A stretch of DNA of 64,000 nucleotides from Peronospora farinosa (GCA_947646735.1 CANTFK010000986.1:248001-312000); one strand, 5' to 3'. Positions 11,257 through 23,274 are shown, counted from the first letter of the stretch. Translations and numbers: made by a program. The notes: generated by a model from the letters alone, not told the origin.

Positions 11257-11692
11257 CCTCCGACTATACTGATTACAGTATAGTCTACTTTCACTGATGA
11301 CAGTGAAAGCAGGTGCCTCAATTACCTTACGTACACGTGAGCAGAGGAAGGCAATCAACTAAACAAACGCTTAGTTGAGAAGGAAAAGAAAACTGTATTT
11401 AATATAGTTAACTATCTAATAAAACTAATCTGTTATAACCTATGTTAACTATATTAAACTACAACTATGTATGTAGACAACTTTCCATCCACTCATTGCG
11501 CGCGTCCATCGGTCATTGGTCAGCGCGTTGGTCGATATGATGGCCCATATCAACCAATGAGAGGGCATCTCCAACTTCAAGGAGATCTAGGAACAATATT
11601 ATAAGAAAAGATAATATTGTCAAATATTATTAGTTATAATAATATTTTTATTGACACGTGTCAATATTATGTAACGGGCTCACCCCGTTACA
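11257..11692 (-). repeat. Gypsy-2 copy B 5' LTR
   Basis: It is 436 bp long and differs from the copy A 5' LTR by only about five bases. It starts TGTAACGGGG on the minus strand and ends CGGAGG just before a TGGTAGCACTTCG primer site. Confidence 0.9.
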
Positions 11693-11790
11693 CTGACGAT
11701 TCAAGGGATCATGTCTCCGACTTCATTTCGTATTTCTCCCCCATCATGCAACGACTGGTCCGCAGTGAATTGGATTGTGTTAGTGTAACA

Positions 11791-12701
11791 ATGCACCTTC
11801 GTTTCGGTGTGATATGGTCTGCTGTTGCTGCCATTCTCGTGGGTAATAGTACAAGTGCCGAGCAATCCAAGTCAGCTGGATAAGAATATGCATCCCACTG
11901 ATGTTTTGAAAAGGTTAAAATTATCTCCTGAGAAAGAGATGCTTCTTGTACAGATTCCAACGTTTAGATGGATCTATTACGTGGACCAGTACAATAAAAA
12001 GAACCCCTTGCACCGCATAAATTTGCTTGATACTCTGCAAAACGAAAAATATGATGAAGAAGCTTTAATAAAGTCGGTGTGTTTACCGGATATGGACAAA
12101 GTGGTCATAGCTCAGACAAGTGAAATGGTGCAGCACATCGGCAGCCGAGACAACTTTGATAAGGCTCTGCGACGGTTACAGCAATACGCCAAAACGCAAA
12201 TAACAAATGAGTTGATTAAATTCTGGCTCCATAAAAAGTTTGGTGTAAAAGCTGTCATGGCCCGTCTCGGTCTATCGCCACGAGCCCCAGAAACCGGTTG
12301 CAATTTCTCTCGTTACGATATATTGGTGATGTACGTTGATGCTTGGAATTTTCGTTATAGACCGAAGACCTTTACAGTTGAACAGGTTCATACTTTGATG
12401 GAACAGTGGGGATATACATTGAATAATTTTGAGACATTATATAAGCAGAGTGACCAAAAGTCTGCCCGGTCCCTCGCTCTAGCCCAATGGATCCAGAACC
12501 TAAAAAATGGAAAAGCAAACGCTAACGCAAACGCAAGTGGAAAAAAAGAAAGGATGGAGAATCTTAATTTTGGAGATGCACTTTGCCGGCGACACTTGGT
12601 GTATATGCTATCGAGGCATTAATGGTACGAGTACGAAAAAGCTCTTGTGGACATGCTAGAAGCTCTGGGCAGGTGATGAAAAGTTTCGCAAATGGCTTTG
12701 A
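11791..12701 (+). pseudogene. Broken secreted effector-like gene with a WY-type domain
   Basis: An ATG at 11791 opens a hydrophobic signal-peptide-like stretch of about 23 residues ending near 11860, then a stop at 11881. In the +1 frame, from about 11825, an ORF runs to 12622. Its W, L and Y spacing (FWLHKKFG, then RYDILVMYVDAW) fits the WY fold of Phytophthora effectors. After the stop at 12620-12622 similar helical sequence continues in the same frame, and a last frame change near 12670 leads to a stop at 12699-12701. No clear RXLR motif was seen, and the expected linker between signal peptide and fold is very short, so a deletion is possible. Family assignment is by pattern only. Confidence 0.5.
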
Positions 12702-15700
12702 TCATAACCGTAAGAAAGGAATAGGTTGGGACGTCCGAAATGCGGCTAATGCTGTAAAAAGATCTACTACTGTTCATATCAATGGCTTTATCGTTTGCCA
12801 TTCATTTAGCATACATTGTCATGAACACATATATCTGTCTGTACAACATGTGGTACATTTTCTTATAGCTCGTCCTTCGCAATCCTTTTCTAGAGATGCA
12901 TGGACCAAACGTGTTCCCTGCTGTCACCAAGATGGCCATCAGCCTTTGAGCTTTGGTTTACCACAACGAAATACATGTACTATGTGGTTTGCATCTGCTT
13001 TCCAGCTGCACTTGCCCAGATTCTCAAAGCACTATGTCGGTGAGCACATGACAGGAGTGCTAACCGCCGTTCTTGTCATCAATCAGTATATGCACAGCAT
13101 CAACAAGGTCATCCCCTGAAAGATTAGACTGTGCAGGCTCGAGTTTTGTTAACTCGCGGCCATCACGTGACGCCCCTCGTGTCTTCTGTTAACCGTTGAA
13201 TTTCTGCGAACTGACAAGCCGGGCATCATTTGTGGTGCTACTCCCTCTTGTCGACAGGATTGGTGTCGCCATCGCATGCAGCCCGGGTCATCCTTTAATC
13301 GTCTACGCTACTCTACACCCATTAGCTGAAACGTTCTTCTTGTTACAAAATGGCTACTAGAGCTGGTAGCGTGATATTGAGTTATAGCTCGTAGCCACTC
13401 GATTACAATTGAAAAAGTGCAAAGACAAAAGACTTGTTGAGGATCCCCGGATGTATCAGATTAAGACTTGGATATGTTTGGGATGCGTTGGTTTGGCTAG
13501 GACCCGCTCTCGTGAGAGGATAGTAGAGGTGAAGGTTGATAGGTATTTAAGGCCTCCTACACGCGTCTTGATCGTGGTGCATTACTGTTTACAGTGCGTA
13601 CAATGCAAATCGTTGATATTGTGGAGATTGTGATTGAATTTCCTGGTATTTGGGTCGGGCATTTGTGCAGCTGTCGGATACGGCACCATGCCTCTTGAGC
13701 TCAGCACGGCTTAAGTTTACCAGGTCTACTTCAGATATCTCAATGCTCATCGGGCGGGTCGAATGTACTGGAGGCTTTCGTCCTTATTTCGTGGTGGCGC
13801 ATGCTACAGGTGGTTATCGTGCACAAAAGACAAGGGGCCTCGTTCAGTGAGATTGCATCTCGCAAAGCTCACGACAGGTAGCAAGTAAGATGTTGCGAGT
13901 GAGCCATGAATGTTCGACAACGACGCGAGCGTTTTCGCTGGTCTCGCTCCGGACAGGATGCGTCACAAAACAAACGCCGTGGCTAGAAATGTGTCCCGAC
14001 GCTTGATGCTTTGTCGCAAGCCAAAGTCCTTCTCCATAGCTCGGAATTCCGCATCATGTCTGCACGCTCGCAGTGTAGGCAGCATGTAGACAAAGCAGAG
14101 CACAAGATCCTCAGGGTCACGTTTCGCTTCCGACAGCGACGTGAACACTATCAGCTCCTATTTACTAGGGGCCTTTTCCCTTACTATCTTAGGCAAAGCA
14201 TCTGCTCCACTATATTGGCGATTAACGAGATGAGGTACGAGGGAGATCCAGTCTTGATGCTGGCAATGTACATACTTTCCTGCAAGAAATCGAGCACCTT
14301 CGATGCGAGAACATGTAAAAATATTCATCATACATATCCGTATGGAGCACGAAATTGCTGTGACGTTTAGCAGATTCTTGACCACGTAAAAGTCTTCGTT
14401 CATCCAGCACAAGAGTTGGCGAACAGCATTTCTGAAAAATTAGTAAGCAGTCGTTCCGCTTCACGTTCAAGACGTGGATATTGATGCTGGGTGGTAAAGC
14501 CCTGGTGCCCATCAATACCTCTAGTGGTTTATGTTGCCATTTTAATATAAATCACATCCATGCGCATAGTCTCAATCGCCGATCAACAAGACATTGGAGC
14601 AGGAGCAGACCAATTTGACGCTCGATAAGAAGATGCAGAAGACGCAGCTGATAGGCTCTTAAAGTGTCGCGGTGATCAAGTCACAAGAATTTACGGGAAA
14701 GCAAATGGTGTCGGAAGCACAGACGGAACTACAAGAGGCAGTAGAGAATCCGTGCCATTAATGACAGACTCAATAATCACAAGGAAAGACGAAGGCATTT
14801 CCCACAAATTCGAGGGCTACAGCGGCTGCAATCAACGCTGTGATGGCTGAACAAGTCAATGATGAGATACTTCAATCCAGTCGAGCAACAAAAGATGCAG
14901 CAGAAGAACAAATATTTCAGCACTCGATGGCGTCACCGCATCACAGTTCATCACACGACACACCCTCTTGTCTCACTACTTGACGAAAGACAAAAAGTCT
15001 CCAGCGACTCATTCTTCACAAGAAGTCCCAAGAGAAACGACATTACACGAAAGAGAAATAATACGCGCACATAAGTGACCAAAACGCACCAGTCTCGTGC
15101 CTTGATCTACCGTCTACAAGACTCTGACACCTCAAACTCTGTTAGTAGCCATAGGCTTCAAGTTTGCCGGGGACGTTCAAGCCACTCGTAGTAGCAAAGC
15201 CAGCTACCTCTGTCAAAGTAGCTAGGCACTTGCATTTGTGCTAGACTGAGCAACGTATTAAGCTTCTGATCTTCCACACGTCGCTTCTTTGGCGATCGCC
15301 ACAGAAGCCGTCGCCCCACCTCAAGTCGTCTTTGACCTGGCTTCCTCCACTAAAAAAAAAAGTCCTTAAGCAGCTGAAATTTAACATGTTTCAGGTCCGG
15401 CAGCTCTTGCAGCTTAAGCTCCAGTACCTGTAACTGTTTCTTTGCTGCATCCACAGTATCTCTCTCTTCTTCCTAATTAATTGTCTGCTGTACTTGTTTC
15501 GTCTCGTTTCTGCTCTCTTTAACATCTTATTCCGCCGTGCCTTCACCTCGACGTCTGCAGTGTCGAATGCTGATCAGTTTACGCCAACTTTTCTGCATGC
15601 AACGGCAACGAATTAACTCATTTAGTGTGCTCTCAATTGCTCCATATATAAGTCCAGGAAATGGTCAGACGTGCTGAGAAGACTGTCACAGCGTAAACTG

Positions 15701-15839
15701 GACGTAGCACAAACTAAATAACAAATCAATTGCAGAGGAGCTTCCAGCATCTAGCCACCAAAATCGTCAGAAGACATTGCATTACTCGTCGTTGACGCCC
15801 ACGCCTCTACTTCGGGCAGTGCCAATGACAAAATTAATG
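12702..15839. other. Gene-poor island between inverted Gypsy-2 LTRs
   Basis: No intact gene was found in 3.1 kb. On the minus strand 13963-14515 holds three short open stretches in different frames with balanced amino-acid composition, which could be the remains of one gene. Nothing in them was recognised. The rest has dense stops on both strands. Confidence 0.4.
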
Positions 15840-16275
15840 TGTAACGGGGTGAGCCCGTTACATAATATTGACACGTGTCAATAAAAATATTATTATAACT
15901 AATAATATTTGACAATATTATCTTTTCTTATAATATTGTTCCTAGATCTCCTTGAAGTTGGAGATGCCCTCTCATTGGTTGATATGAGCCATCATATCAG
16001 CCAACGCGCTGACCAATGACCGATGGACGCGCGCAATGAGTGGAGGGAAAGTTGTCTACATACATAGTTGTAGTTTAATATAGTTAACATAGGTTATAAC
16101 AGATTAGTTTTATTAGATAGTTAACCATATTAAATACAGTTTTCTTTTCCTTCTCAACTAAGCGTTTGTTTAGTTGATTGCCTTCCTCTGCTCACGTGTA
16201 CGTAAGGTAATTGAGGCACCTGCTTTCACTGTCATCAGTGAAAGTAGACTATACTGTAATCAGTATAGTCGGAGG
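15840..16275 (+). repeat. Gypsy-2 copy A 5' LTR
   Basis: It begins TGTAACGGGGTGAGCCCGTT, part of an imperfect terminal palindrome, and ends near CGGAGG. It contains the palindrome TTGACACGTGTCAA and, at its 3' end, two perfect hairpins (16223-16244 and 16247-16270). Confidence 0.9.
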
Positions 16276-16278
16276 ACC

Positions 16279-16292
16279 TGGTAGCACTTCGT
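16279..16292 (+). other. Gypsy-2 primer-binding site
   Basis: TGGTAGCACTTCG lies three bases after the inferred LTR end and is also present in copy B. TGG at the start fits pairing with a tRNA CCA end. Confidence 0.5.
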
Positions 16293-16323
16293 GGTCCGTT
16301 CAGCGACCACCGCACCATCCGCT

Positions 16324-17427
16324 ATGGAATCAGCGGGTGATGATTTCCGCCACTTGAGTGACCTCGAATGGAATGCGGTTCAGCGTATGGATGAAACCAT
16401 CGGCAACCCTGCCGTTGGTGCCATGTTGCTCTCTCTTAGCGGAGACGACCAACATGCAACCATCGCCAAGTTCATACAACATGAACTTGACAAAGTTGTA
16501 AAGAAACCCACCTTGCTACAGGAGCAAGGTTCTCAACAGGTTGAACTGTTGATAGAACAAGGCGCTCAACAGTCTGAACTGTTGAGACAACAGCAGGCTA
16601 GTGCTGTTGCTGCCGGGTCGGCGTATACACGTCGACCCGAGTCCTTGAAGATTAATGTCTCCAGGTACAAGGCGGTCGAAAGCGACTCCTTGTTAAGATG
16701 GTTCGTCGAGCTCGACGATGCGATGAAGGTCAAGTTCGCCATGTCGAACTTGGCAGGACGTGCCAAAGCTTGTGCCTTAGGGCTCAAACTGCATGACCCA
16801 TACGTTTACCCAACGTATGACGTCTTCAAGGCGCGGCTCAAACACACGTTTGAACCGGCTCGCGCCCTCGCACCGAATTCAGGGCTCGGCTGAGCTTCTG
16901 GATTTGAATAGGGTAAGCGTGATATACACGCTTACGCCCAACACGTACGATACCTCGTTAGTTGTATCGTACTGAACCCAATCGATGAACACACGCAGGT
17001 TACTGTGTTCATCAAGGGTCTGACAGATGGTCCTGTCAAGACCCACCTGTTCCGCTTGGGACTAGAATCGCTGGATCAAGCGATCTCGGCAGCGGAACAG
17101 GAGGACTTTAGCCTACAACAGGCTCACGTCCACTCGGGGTCCTATCGTCCACCGAGACGACAGGAGAGCGGAGGTCCAGAACCAATGGATCTCTCCTATG
17201 TAGAGAGCGAGCGACCTCGCTCTCCAGGGTACAAGCAATAGCAAAAGTGCAATCGCTGTCAGAAGTTGAGCCACTACGCTTATGAGTGTAGTGCCCCACG
17301 CCCAGTGTCTCGTAACACTGGGAGTGACGATCGATCGTCTGCCAAGAAGGGCCAGAGACGTGGGTCCCACGTTGCTGCAAAATCGCAACAACGTAGTGGA
17401 CCATCAAAAAACGGTCGGGGTCAGTAG
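16324..17427 (+). pseudogene. Gypsy-2 copy A gag
   Basis: The ATG at 16324 starts a capsid-type protein (16324-16893) rich in Gln between residues 60 and 100. A small out-of-frame patch and two stops (16891-16893, 16909-16911) follow. The same frame then resumes through 16912-17241, ends at an in-frame TAG (17239-17241) and continues into a C-X2-C-X4-H-X4-C zinc knuckle (around 17248-17290), which a real gag should include. The frame closes at TAG 17425-17427. The breaks look like decay of one ORF. Confidence 0.8.
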
Positions 17428-17487
17428 GGGCGGAGCGCCCTACTGATCCAGCAACGTCAAGAGAGTTCGCGGGACTCTTGACGAAGG

Positions 17488-20400
17488 TTGCTCCCAACAC
17501 ATCCCAGTGATGAGGTATCCCTCATCACCTTGAAGATCGAAGTGACAAAGAACATGTCACTTCGCGCCCTAGTTTATTGTAGGGCTTCGAACAACTTTGT
17601 TCGACGCCAATCGCTAGATGATCGTAGGCTCATATATGTTAAGCGCGAGACCTCTCCAACGAGGATGACGGTGCGCCTTGCAACGGGCGCATCCGTAACA
17701 GTAGAAAAACGTGTAGTGGGAATTCACTACACGCTTGAAGGCAAAAAGTACGATGATGATTTCATCGTACTTGATCTGGATGACAAATTTGATGTCATCC
17801 TAGGATTACCATGGCTCAGAAGGTACGAGCCATGGGTCAGCTGGCAGCATCGAACCGTAAAGATGCCTACCGCTTGTTCATCTGATGGCCATCTGATGAA
17901 CGTCTTGGAGAGTTCACAAGCGTGTGAGTGTTCTGCGAGTGAGTGTGATAGGCTCCTGTGGCTCGGTCGCTAGCACGACTGCACAAGAACTCAGTGTGAC
18001 AGACAGTCACACTGTGGAGCAAGATGCCGGCGGCTGTGCACAAGCACAGGCAGCGCCGAAGGTCCATCACTCGAGCAAGTCGAGTGGATCGGGACATGAA
18101 TGCTCGCTTAGAGGGCAGCATTCACCGATGAGTAAACTGTTTGCCCAGAAGCGGCAACACGGTAATCCTAGATCAACTGGAGAGTTGAACGTAGAGAATC
18201 TCGCTGTGGTTGCGCCACCACAGCTAGAGGAAGTCGATGGAACAAGTTCCATCGAGCCTGCGGGAATAAGTCCCCAGGAAATAATTACTGAGGGAATAAG
18301 TCCCCAGAAAGTAACCGAGACGTTAAACGTCTTGGTTGATGACGGATCAAACGTAGGCGCTTATACGCTTGATCTGATCGCGCCTCCAAAGTTATATTCG
18401 GAGATACCGGAGTTGCCTACGCTCGATTCTAAAAGGTTCTTGCGTGATCTGCGTAGTGGCAAAGTCAAGCAGATCTGTGTGCTCGTCGCAGAGGACGAGT
18501 ACATGACTGACATTCGGTTTGAAAAAGTATTTGCCGAGAACGAAAATGTTCTCAGCAGCTCAACAATGGACGAAAGTGTCCTTGATGAGAAGACTCGGAT
18601 TAAGCGATGCACATCGCAATCCTGGGAGTCACTGAAGTCATATACTTTGTATAAGGATTTGGTCGAATTCAAGGATGTATTCTCTGTATCCGTTATGTGT
18701 GAGGAAACCTAAGGATAAAGGTACCCGACACGATATCGACCTCGTTCCAGGCACAAAATATTGTGTCATGAAGCAGTGGCCACTGCCACGGGAACAGGTC
18801 GAGGCGATCGACTTGTTCTTGCCAATCGCCTAGCAGCGGGCCATGTGATGGAGTCAACTTCACCTCACAGCTCTCCGACCTTCTGTGTGCGCAAGGCCAC
18901 AGGAGGGTGGCGGATAGTGCACGCGTTCAATAAGTTGAACGCTGCAACGATACCGGCGCAAACGCCGATACCGAGAAAGGACGTAATCATAGATGGTATG
19001 TCTAAGAGTATTATCTTTTCGTCCATCGATCTGATGGATGGTTTCTATCAGATCATAATGCGTAAACGGGACATCCCGTACACAGCAGTGAGCACTCCCA
19101 GTGGTATGCTCTGGAAATGGTTTGTGATGCCGCAAGGGCTCAGTAATGCACCGGTCACATTCAATAGATGTGTTTCACAGCTATTGAGACCGGTGCGCGA
19201 ATTCGCACCGAGTTACTTCGATGATGTGTTCGTCCATAGTCGAGCTATGGACGGGAAAACAGACGTGGAAGTCCATAGACTCCACGTCCGTAAGGTTCTT
19301 ACACTTATGCGCGAGCATAAGTTGTACGCCAACCTTAAGAAGTGTATATTCGCAGCTAGCGAAATACCACTTCTTGGGTGCATCGTCGGAAAGAACGGCG
19401 TACGCCCTGATCCAGAAAAGATCAAGGCGATCACCGTCTGGCCAGTACCAGTCGATGACAAGGGAATAAGGAAGTTCCTTGGGCTAGATGCGTACTTGCA
19501 CAAGTACTCACGAAACTACACCGAGATGACAGTACATCTTTCTTGTTTACTCAAGAAAAATGTTAAGTGGATGGGAACACTGACTGTCAGCGTCCCTTTG
19601 AACGTATCAAGCAAAGCTTGATGCAATCTCCAGTATTGGCGATTGCCGATCAAGACAGACCATTTCATGTGGTCTGTGACGCCAGCAATTTTGCAATCGG
19701 CTTTGCACTGATACAATATGACACAGAAGGCGCAGAGCGCGTCGTCTGCTACCAACCGCGTCAGCTGCAACAAGAAGAGTGCAACTATCCGGTGCATGAC
19801 AAGAAACTCCTTGCCATGAAGTATGCACTGGCTAGTTTTCGTGTATATCGCTTAGGAGATAGACCTTTTATAGTGTATACAGACCATGTATCATTGAGCA
19901 CGGCTGTAAACAGTCCACACCTCTCGCAAATAATGGCGAGATGGTTTTCGTTCTCGCGGACTACAACTTCTCCGTGAAGCATAACCGGGACGACTTAGCG
20001 TCTTCTTCAATGCTCTTTTACGTCGGCCTTACTTTAGGCCGACTGTGCAATCCGACAGTGATGTGAACACCACTGTCGTCGCTGAGTACCAGCGTCTTGT
20101 CTTCGAGTAAACTCGACGACATTAGAAGGGAATGCGCACAAGATAATGATCTTGTACGCCTGATGGAGTACCTAAAGGACCCATGCAAGCAAGCTAAGAA
20201 GCGCTTGCCTGCCATGTATCGATCTTCTCTCGATCGATACACCCAGCGGGACGGCTTACTGTACTACACAGCCGTACGCCTCGTGTCGTTGTACCGCCAC
20301 AACATGATCTCAGGTTACGGATCATGTTTGAATGTCACGATGCACCAATAAGTGGGCATCGTGGCCGTGAGAAGACTTATCTCACGGTCAGTCGCGACTT

Positions 20401-22432
20401 TTACTGGCCACGCCAGTATAAGTTCGTGCGCAAGTACGTGCGTGCTTGCGAGGTGTGTCAACGAGTGAAGCCTAGTCCTTCACTCCGTGCACCATTGCAG
20501 CCTCTACCTGTTCCGGAAGAGTGCTGGAAGTCCGTATCAATGGACTTCGTCTTTGGGTTTCCCAAAGACGCTCACGGGAATAATGGTATTCTCGTGTTTG
20601 TAGACAGGTTCAGCAAGATGGTACATCTTGTTGCTGTACCTGAGTCGATCACAGCAGAGGGATGTGCACGAGTGTTTATCGATACAATCTTTCGATTGCA
20701 CGGTTTACCCCGTGAACTTGTGTCCGATAGGGACCCCCGGTTCACGGCTGAGTTTTGGCGTTCCGTGTTCCACACACTTGGAACACGGCTCACAATGTCT
20801 ACTTCTGACCATTCATAAACTGATGGTCAGACTGAACGCGCCAATCGCGTCCTCGAAGAGATTCTTCGAAGGTACGTCCACTCTTTTACAAGTTGGAGTG
20901 AGTTCTTGTCGATGGTCGAATTCGCCATCAACAACTCCGTGCATGCGTCCACGACGCATACACCGTTCTACGTGAATGGCCTTCGCCATCCACGTGTCCC
21001 CACCTTAGTAGAGGATGACTCTAATTTAAGGGGGGGGACTCGCTCGAGCGAGAACCAATCTGGCTCTAGCTCATCACGCGACGACGTTATGGTCGACGCG
21101 AAAGTAACCGAAATCGTACCATTCGACTTCGGTGAAGAGGAAGAAAGTAAGAGCGATGACGCTCTTACTGATAACGATGCTGATGATATCAGCATCGTTC
21201 GAGGTATCACAAGTGAGAACAGTAATGTTCTTGCTAAGTTAGTAACCGATATCTCTGCAGTGCACTCACAATGCACTGCAGCCAAAAGCAACGAGTCAGC
21301 TGAGGATTTCCTGCTGACTCGTGAAGCGGTAGTCCGTTTCGTGCAAGACTCCATCGCAGAAGCGGTGGATAAGCAAAAGCGAAACGCAGACAATAATAGA
21401 AAGGCAAATGCTCAGACATTTATTGAAGGTGATTTAGTTTTACTGTCAACAGTAAACCTACCTAAACATGTAGTGACTAACGTGGGAAGCAATAAATTGT
21501 TGCCCAGGTACATCGACCCGCTTCGTGTATTGCGCCGCCTAGGCAACGCATACACGATCGAGTTTCCACGCAGGATGCGTACGCATCATACGTTTTACGT
21601 GGGACGTCTTCGTCCGTACGTTCAGTACGCGGCTTCTTCGAACGGCGAAGATAGCCATTACTCTCAAGAATCCCCTTCAGATTCTTGTTGTCAAGAACCA
21701 GATTTGATACCTGGTCGTGTAGAGATGAGATCGTCCCATGATATTGGACGATCTTCTGACGAGCTGTCTCCAGCTCGTTACTTAAAGAATGAAGTCGCCG
21801 TTCATCCTCCATTAGTGCGACAGCATTGTTTTCCCGAGACTTCTCATGGTCAAACCCAAGCTGTCGCACAATGTCCTCTAAGCGGCGACGCTTCTCCCGT
21901 TAGTGGTCAACATCACAACGTAGCTCACGAGTTACACGGGCAAACCCGTCTAACTCAGCAGACAAGTCCGATGAAAGAATCGGACAGGGTTTTCCCTCCA
22001 CCACCGCATCCGCTGGTGGACTTCCATGGTGGGAAGCACTTCCTCGTGGAACGCTTACTATATTACCGTGAGGTGAAGGGACGTCGGACGAGTTATCTCG
22101 TCCGGTGGCGTGGCTATCCGCCTTCGGCGGATAGCTGGGAACCTCGGGCCCAACTGATGGCCGACGTTCCCGGCCTTGTCGAACAGTACGACAAGGGACA
22201 CCCGATGGTGAAGGACCATCGGAAAACGAGCGCCCAGCGCGCTCGTAAAGGGGATTGCAAAGTAGCAATCCCTTCACGCATCTCAGAAGAGATACGAGCT
22301 CTCCACCAGGGCTCAGTAAGGAGGTACGCCTCCTTAGGCACTCTTGACGAGGTGCTCAGGCACCCCGGGCATGGTTCGCCCCAAAAGAGGCATAACAGGC
22401 CTGCCTCTCTAGATAACCGGTGCAAACGATAG
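17488..22432 (+). pseudogene. Gypsy-2 copy A pol: protease-like, RT, RNase H, integrase, chromodomain
   Basis: A retropepsin-like region (17488-17973) has YCRASN where DSGAS or DCGAS is expected, so the catalytic Asp is missing. A variable linker leads to the RT (about 18830-19500) with YFDD near 19213-19224. RNase H (VCDASN) lies at about 19567-19977. The integrase (about 20324-20990) shows a His/Cys finger, Asp in SMDFVFG and Asp in SDRDPRF. A TAA at 20816-20818 then interrupts it just before TDGQTERAN, which holds the catalytic Glu. A long spacer precedes the chromodomain (about 22030-22190; YLVRWRGYPPSADSWEP). Frameshifts occur near 17930, 18710, 19600 and 19975, and further shifts or stops lie between 19980 and 20324. 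Confidence 0.85.
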
Positions 22433-22536
22433 CATGCACCAGACGTACTTCGTTTCTCAAACTTATTGCGGCTAGCATAAAGTTTTTGAAACCAAGCCTC
22501 TTTCCCAACGTTTAAAACGTTGGTGATAAACGCGTT

Positions 22537-23274
22537 CTAAGATTGGAAGAACGCGTCAGACTCACGCTTATTGTGTGGGCCATACCATCGATGTTCAAGA
22601 AACACATCGATGTAATAGTCGTTCTCAGTGCGAAAGTTCTTCGCACTGGCGTCAAGGCCATGAAGCTTTGACGCATCAAACAACGGTATGGGAAACCGTT
22701 CGTGGGTCTTTCCAGACCAACGATCACGCAGATGCTTAGATAGCATCCATGGCTTGCGATCAGGCGCAAGACGCAATACGTTGCGGTCTAAAGCCTCCTA
22801 CGTGGTGTCAACAGAAGTACCGCCACCACGTACATTGATGTCAGTAGAAGCACTGACATCACCCTCACGGTCCCCACCCGAGTCACTATCCTTCGATTCG
22901 TTTGGCGAGTCGTCTGATTCATCAGACGACCCGAACATTTCACGGTACATTGATTCGCTCAATGTACCACGATCCCTCTTCGTAACATTCGACGACGCGT
23001 TATCACCCCGGGGAGAGCCCGGGAGTGGAATAGGTGGCTTTGAGTCGGATGCGTAATCCGACTCACCAGAGTTCTCAACGGCTAACTCTGGGTCAACATC
23101 TTCACGTGGCGAAGCGCCACGTGAACCTGCAACAGGCGTTGCAGGCTGATGTTGACTTCCAGCAGGCACATCAGTGTCTGCTGGCTGAGGCTGCGAAGCC
23201 TCAGTAGCGGCTGCACACAGGCGTGCAGCCGAGCTCTTAGCTGCCTTAGCAGCGACGCGCATTGACTTAGTCAT
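22537..23274 (-). pseudogene. Antisense ORF of Gypsy-2, one in-frame stop
   Basis: An ATG at 23274 on the minus strand opens a frame of 245 codons, broken only by TAG at 22798-22800. The first part is rich in Ala, Ser, Asp and Glu and contains YREMFGSSDESDD. The second part has an aromatic, basic segment (KHLRDRWSGKTHERFPIPLF; EHRWYGPHNKR) and stops at 22537. The position between pol and the 3' LTR on the opposite strand resembles antisense ORFs reported in some plant Gypsy elements. I recall similar proteins annotated as hypothetical in Phytophthora, but the function is unknown to me. Confidence 0.6.

Larger units (their letters stand above)
10836..11692 (-). mobile_element. Gypsy-2 copy B: 5' LTR and gag start, minus strand, cut by Gypsy-1
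   Basis: This segment is the near-identical reverse complement of 15840-16697. It holds an LTR and the first 124 or so codons of gag, and is truncated at 10836 where the Gypsy-1 LTR begins. The rest of copy B should lie left of the window. Confidence 0.9.

Noticed and set aside
12583..13119. 178-codon ORF after the effector remnant
   Set aside because: It overlaps the effector remnant in another frame, has no recognisable motif and has a composition like noncoding sequence.
17239..17241. In-frame TAG followed by CAA in Gypsy-2 gag, resembling a readthrough stop
   Set aside because: The bases after UAG-CAA do not fit the CAR-YYA context, and the copy has other stops. A CAG to TAG change by decay is simpler.
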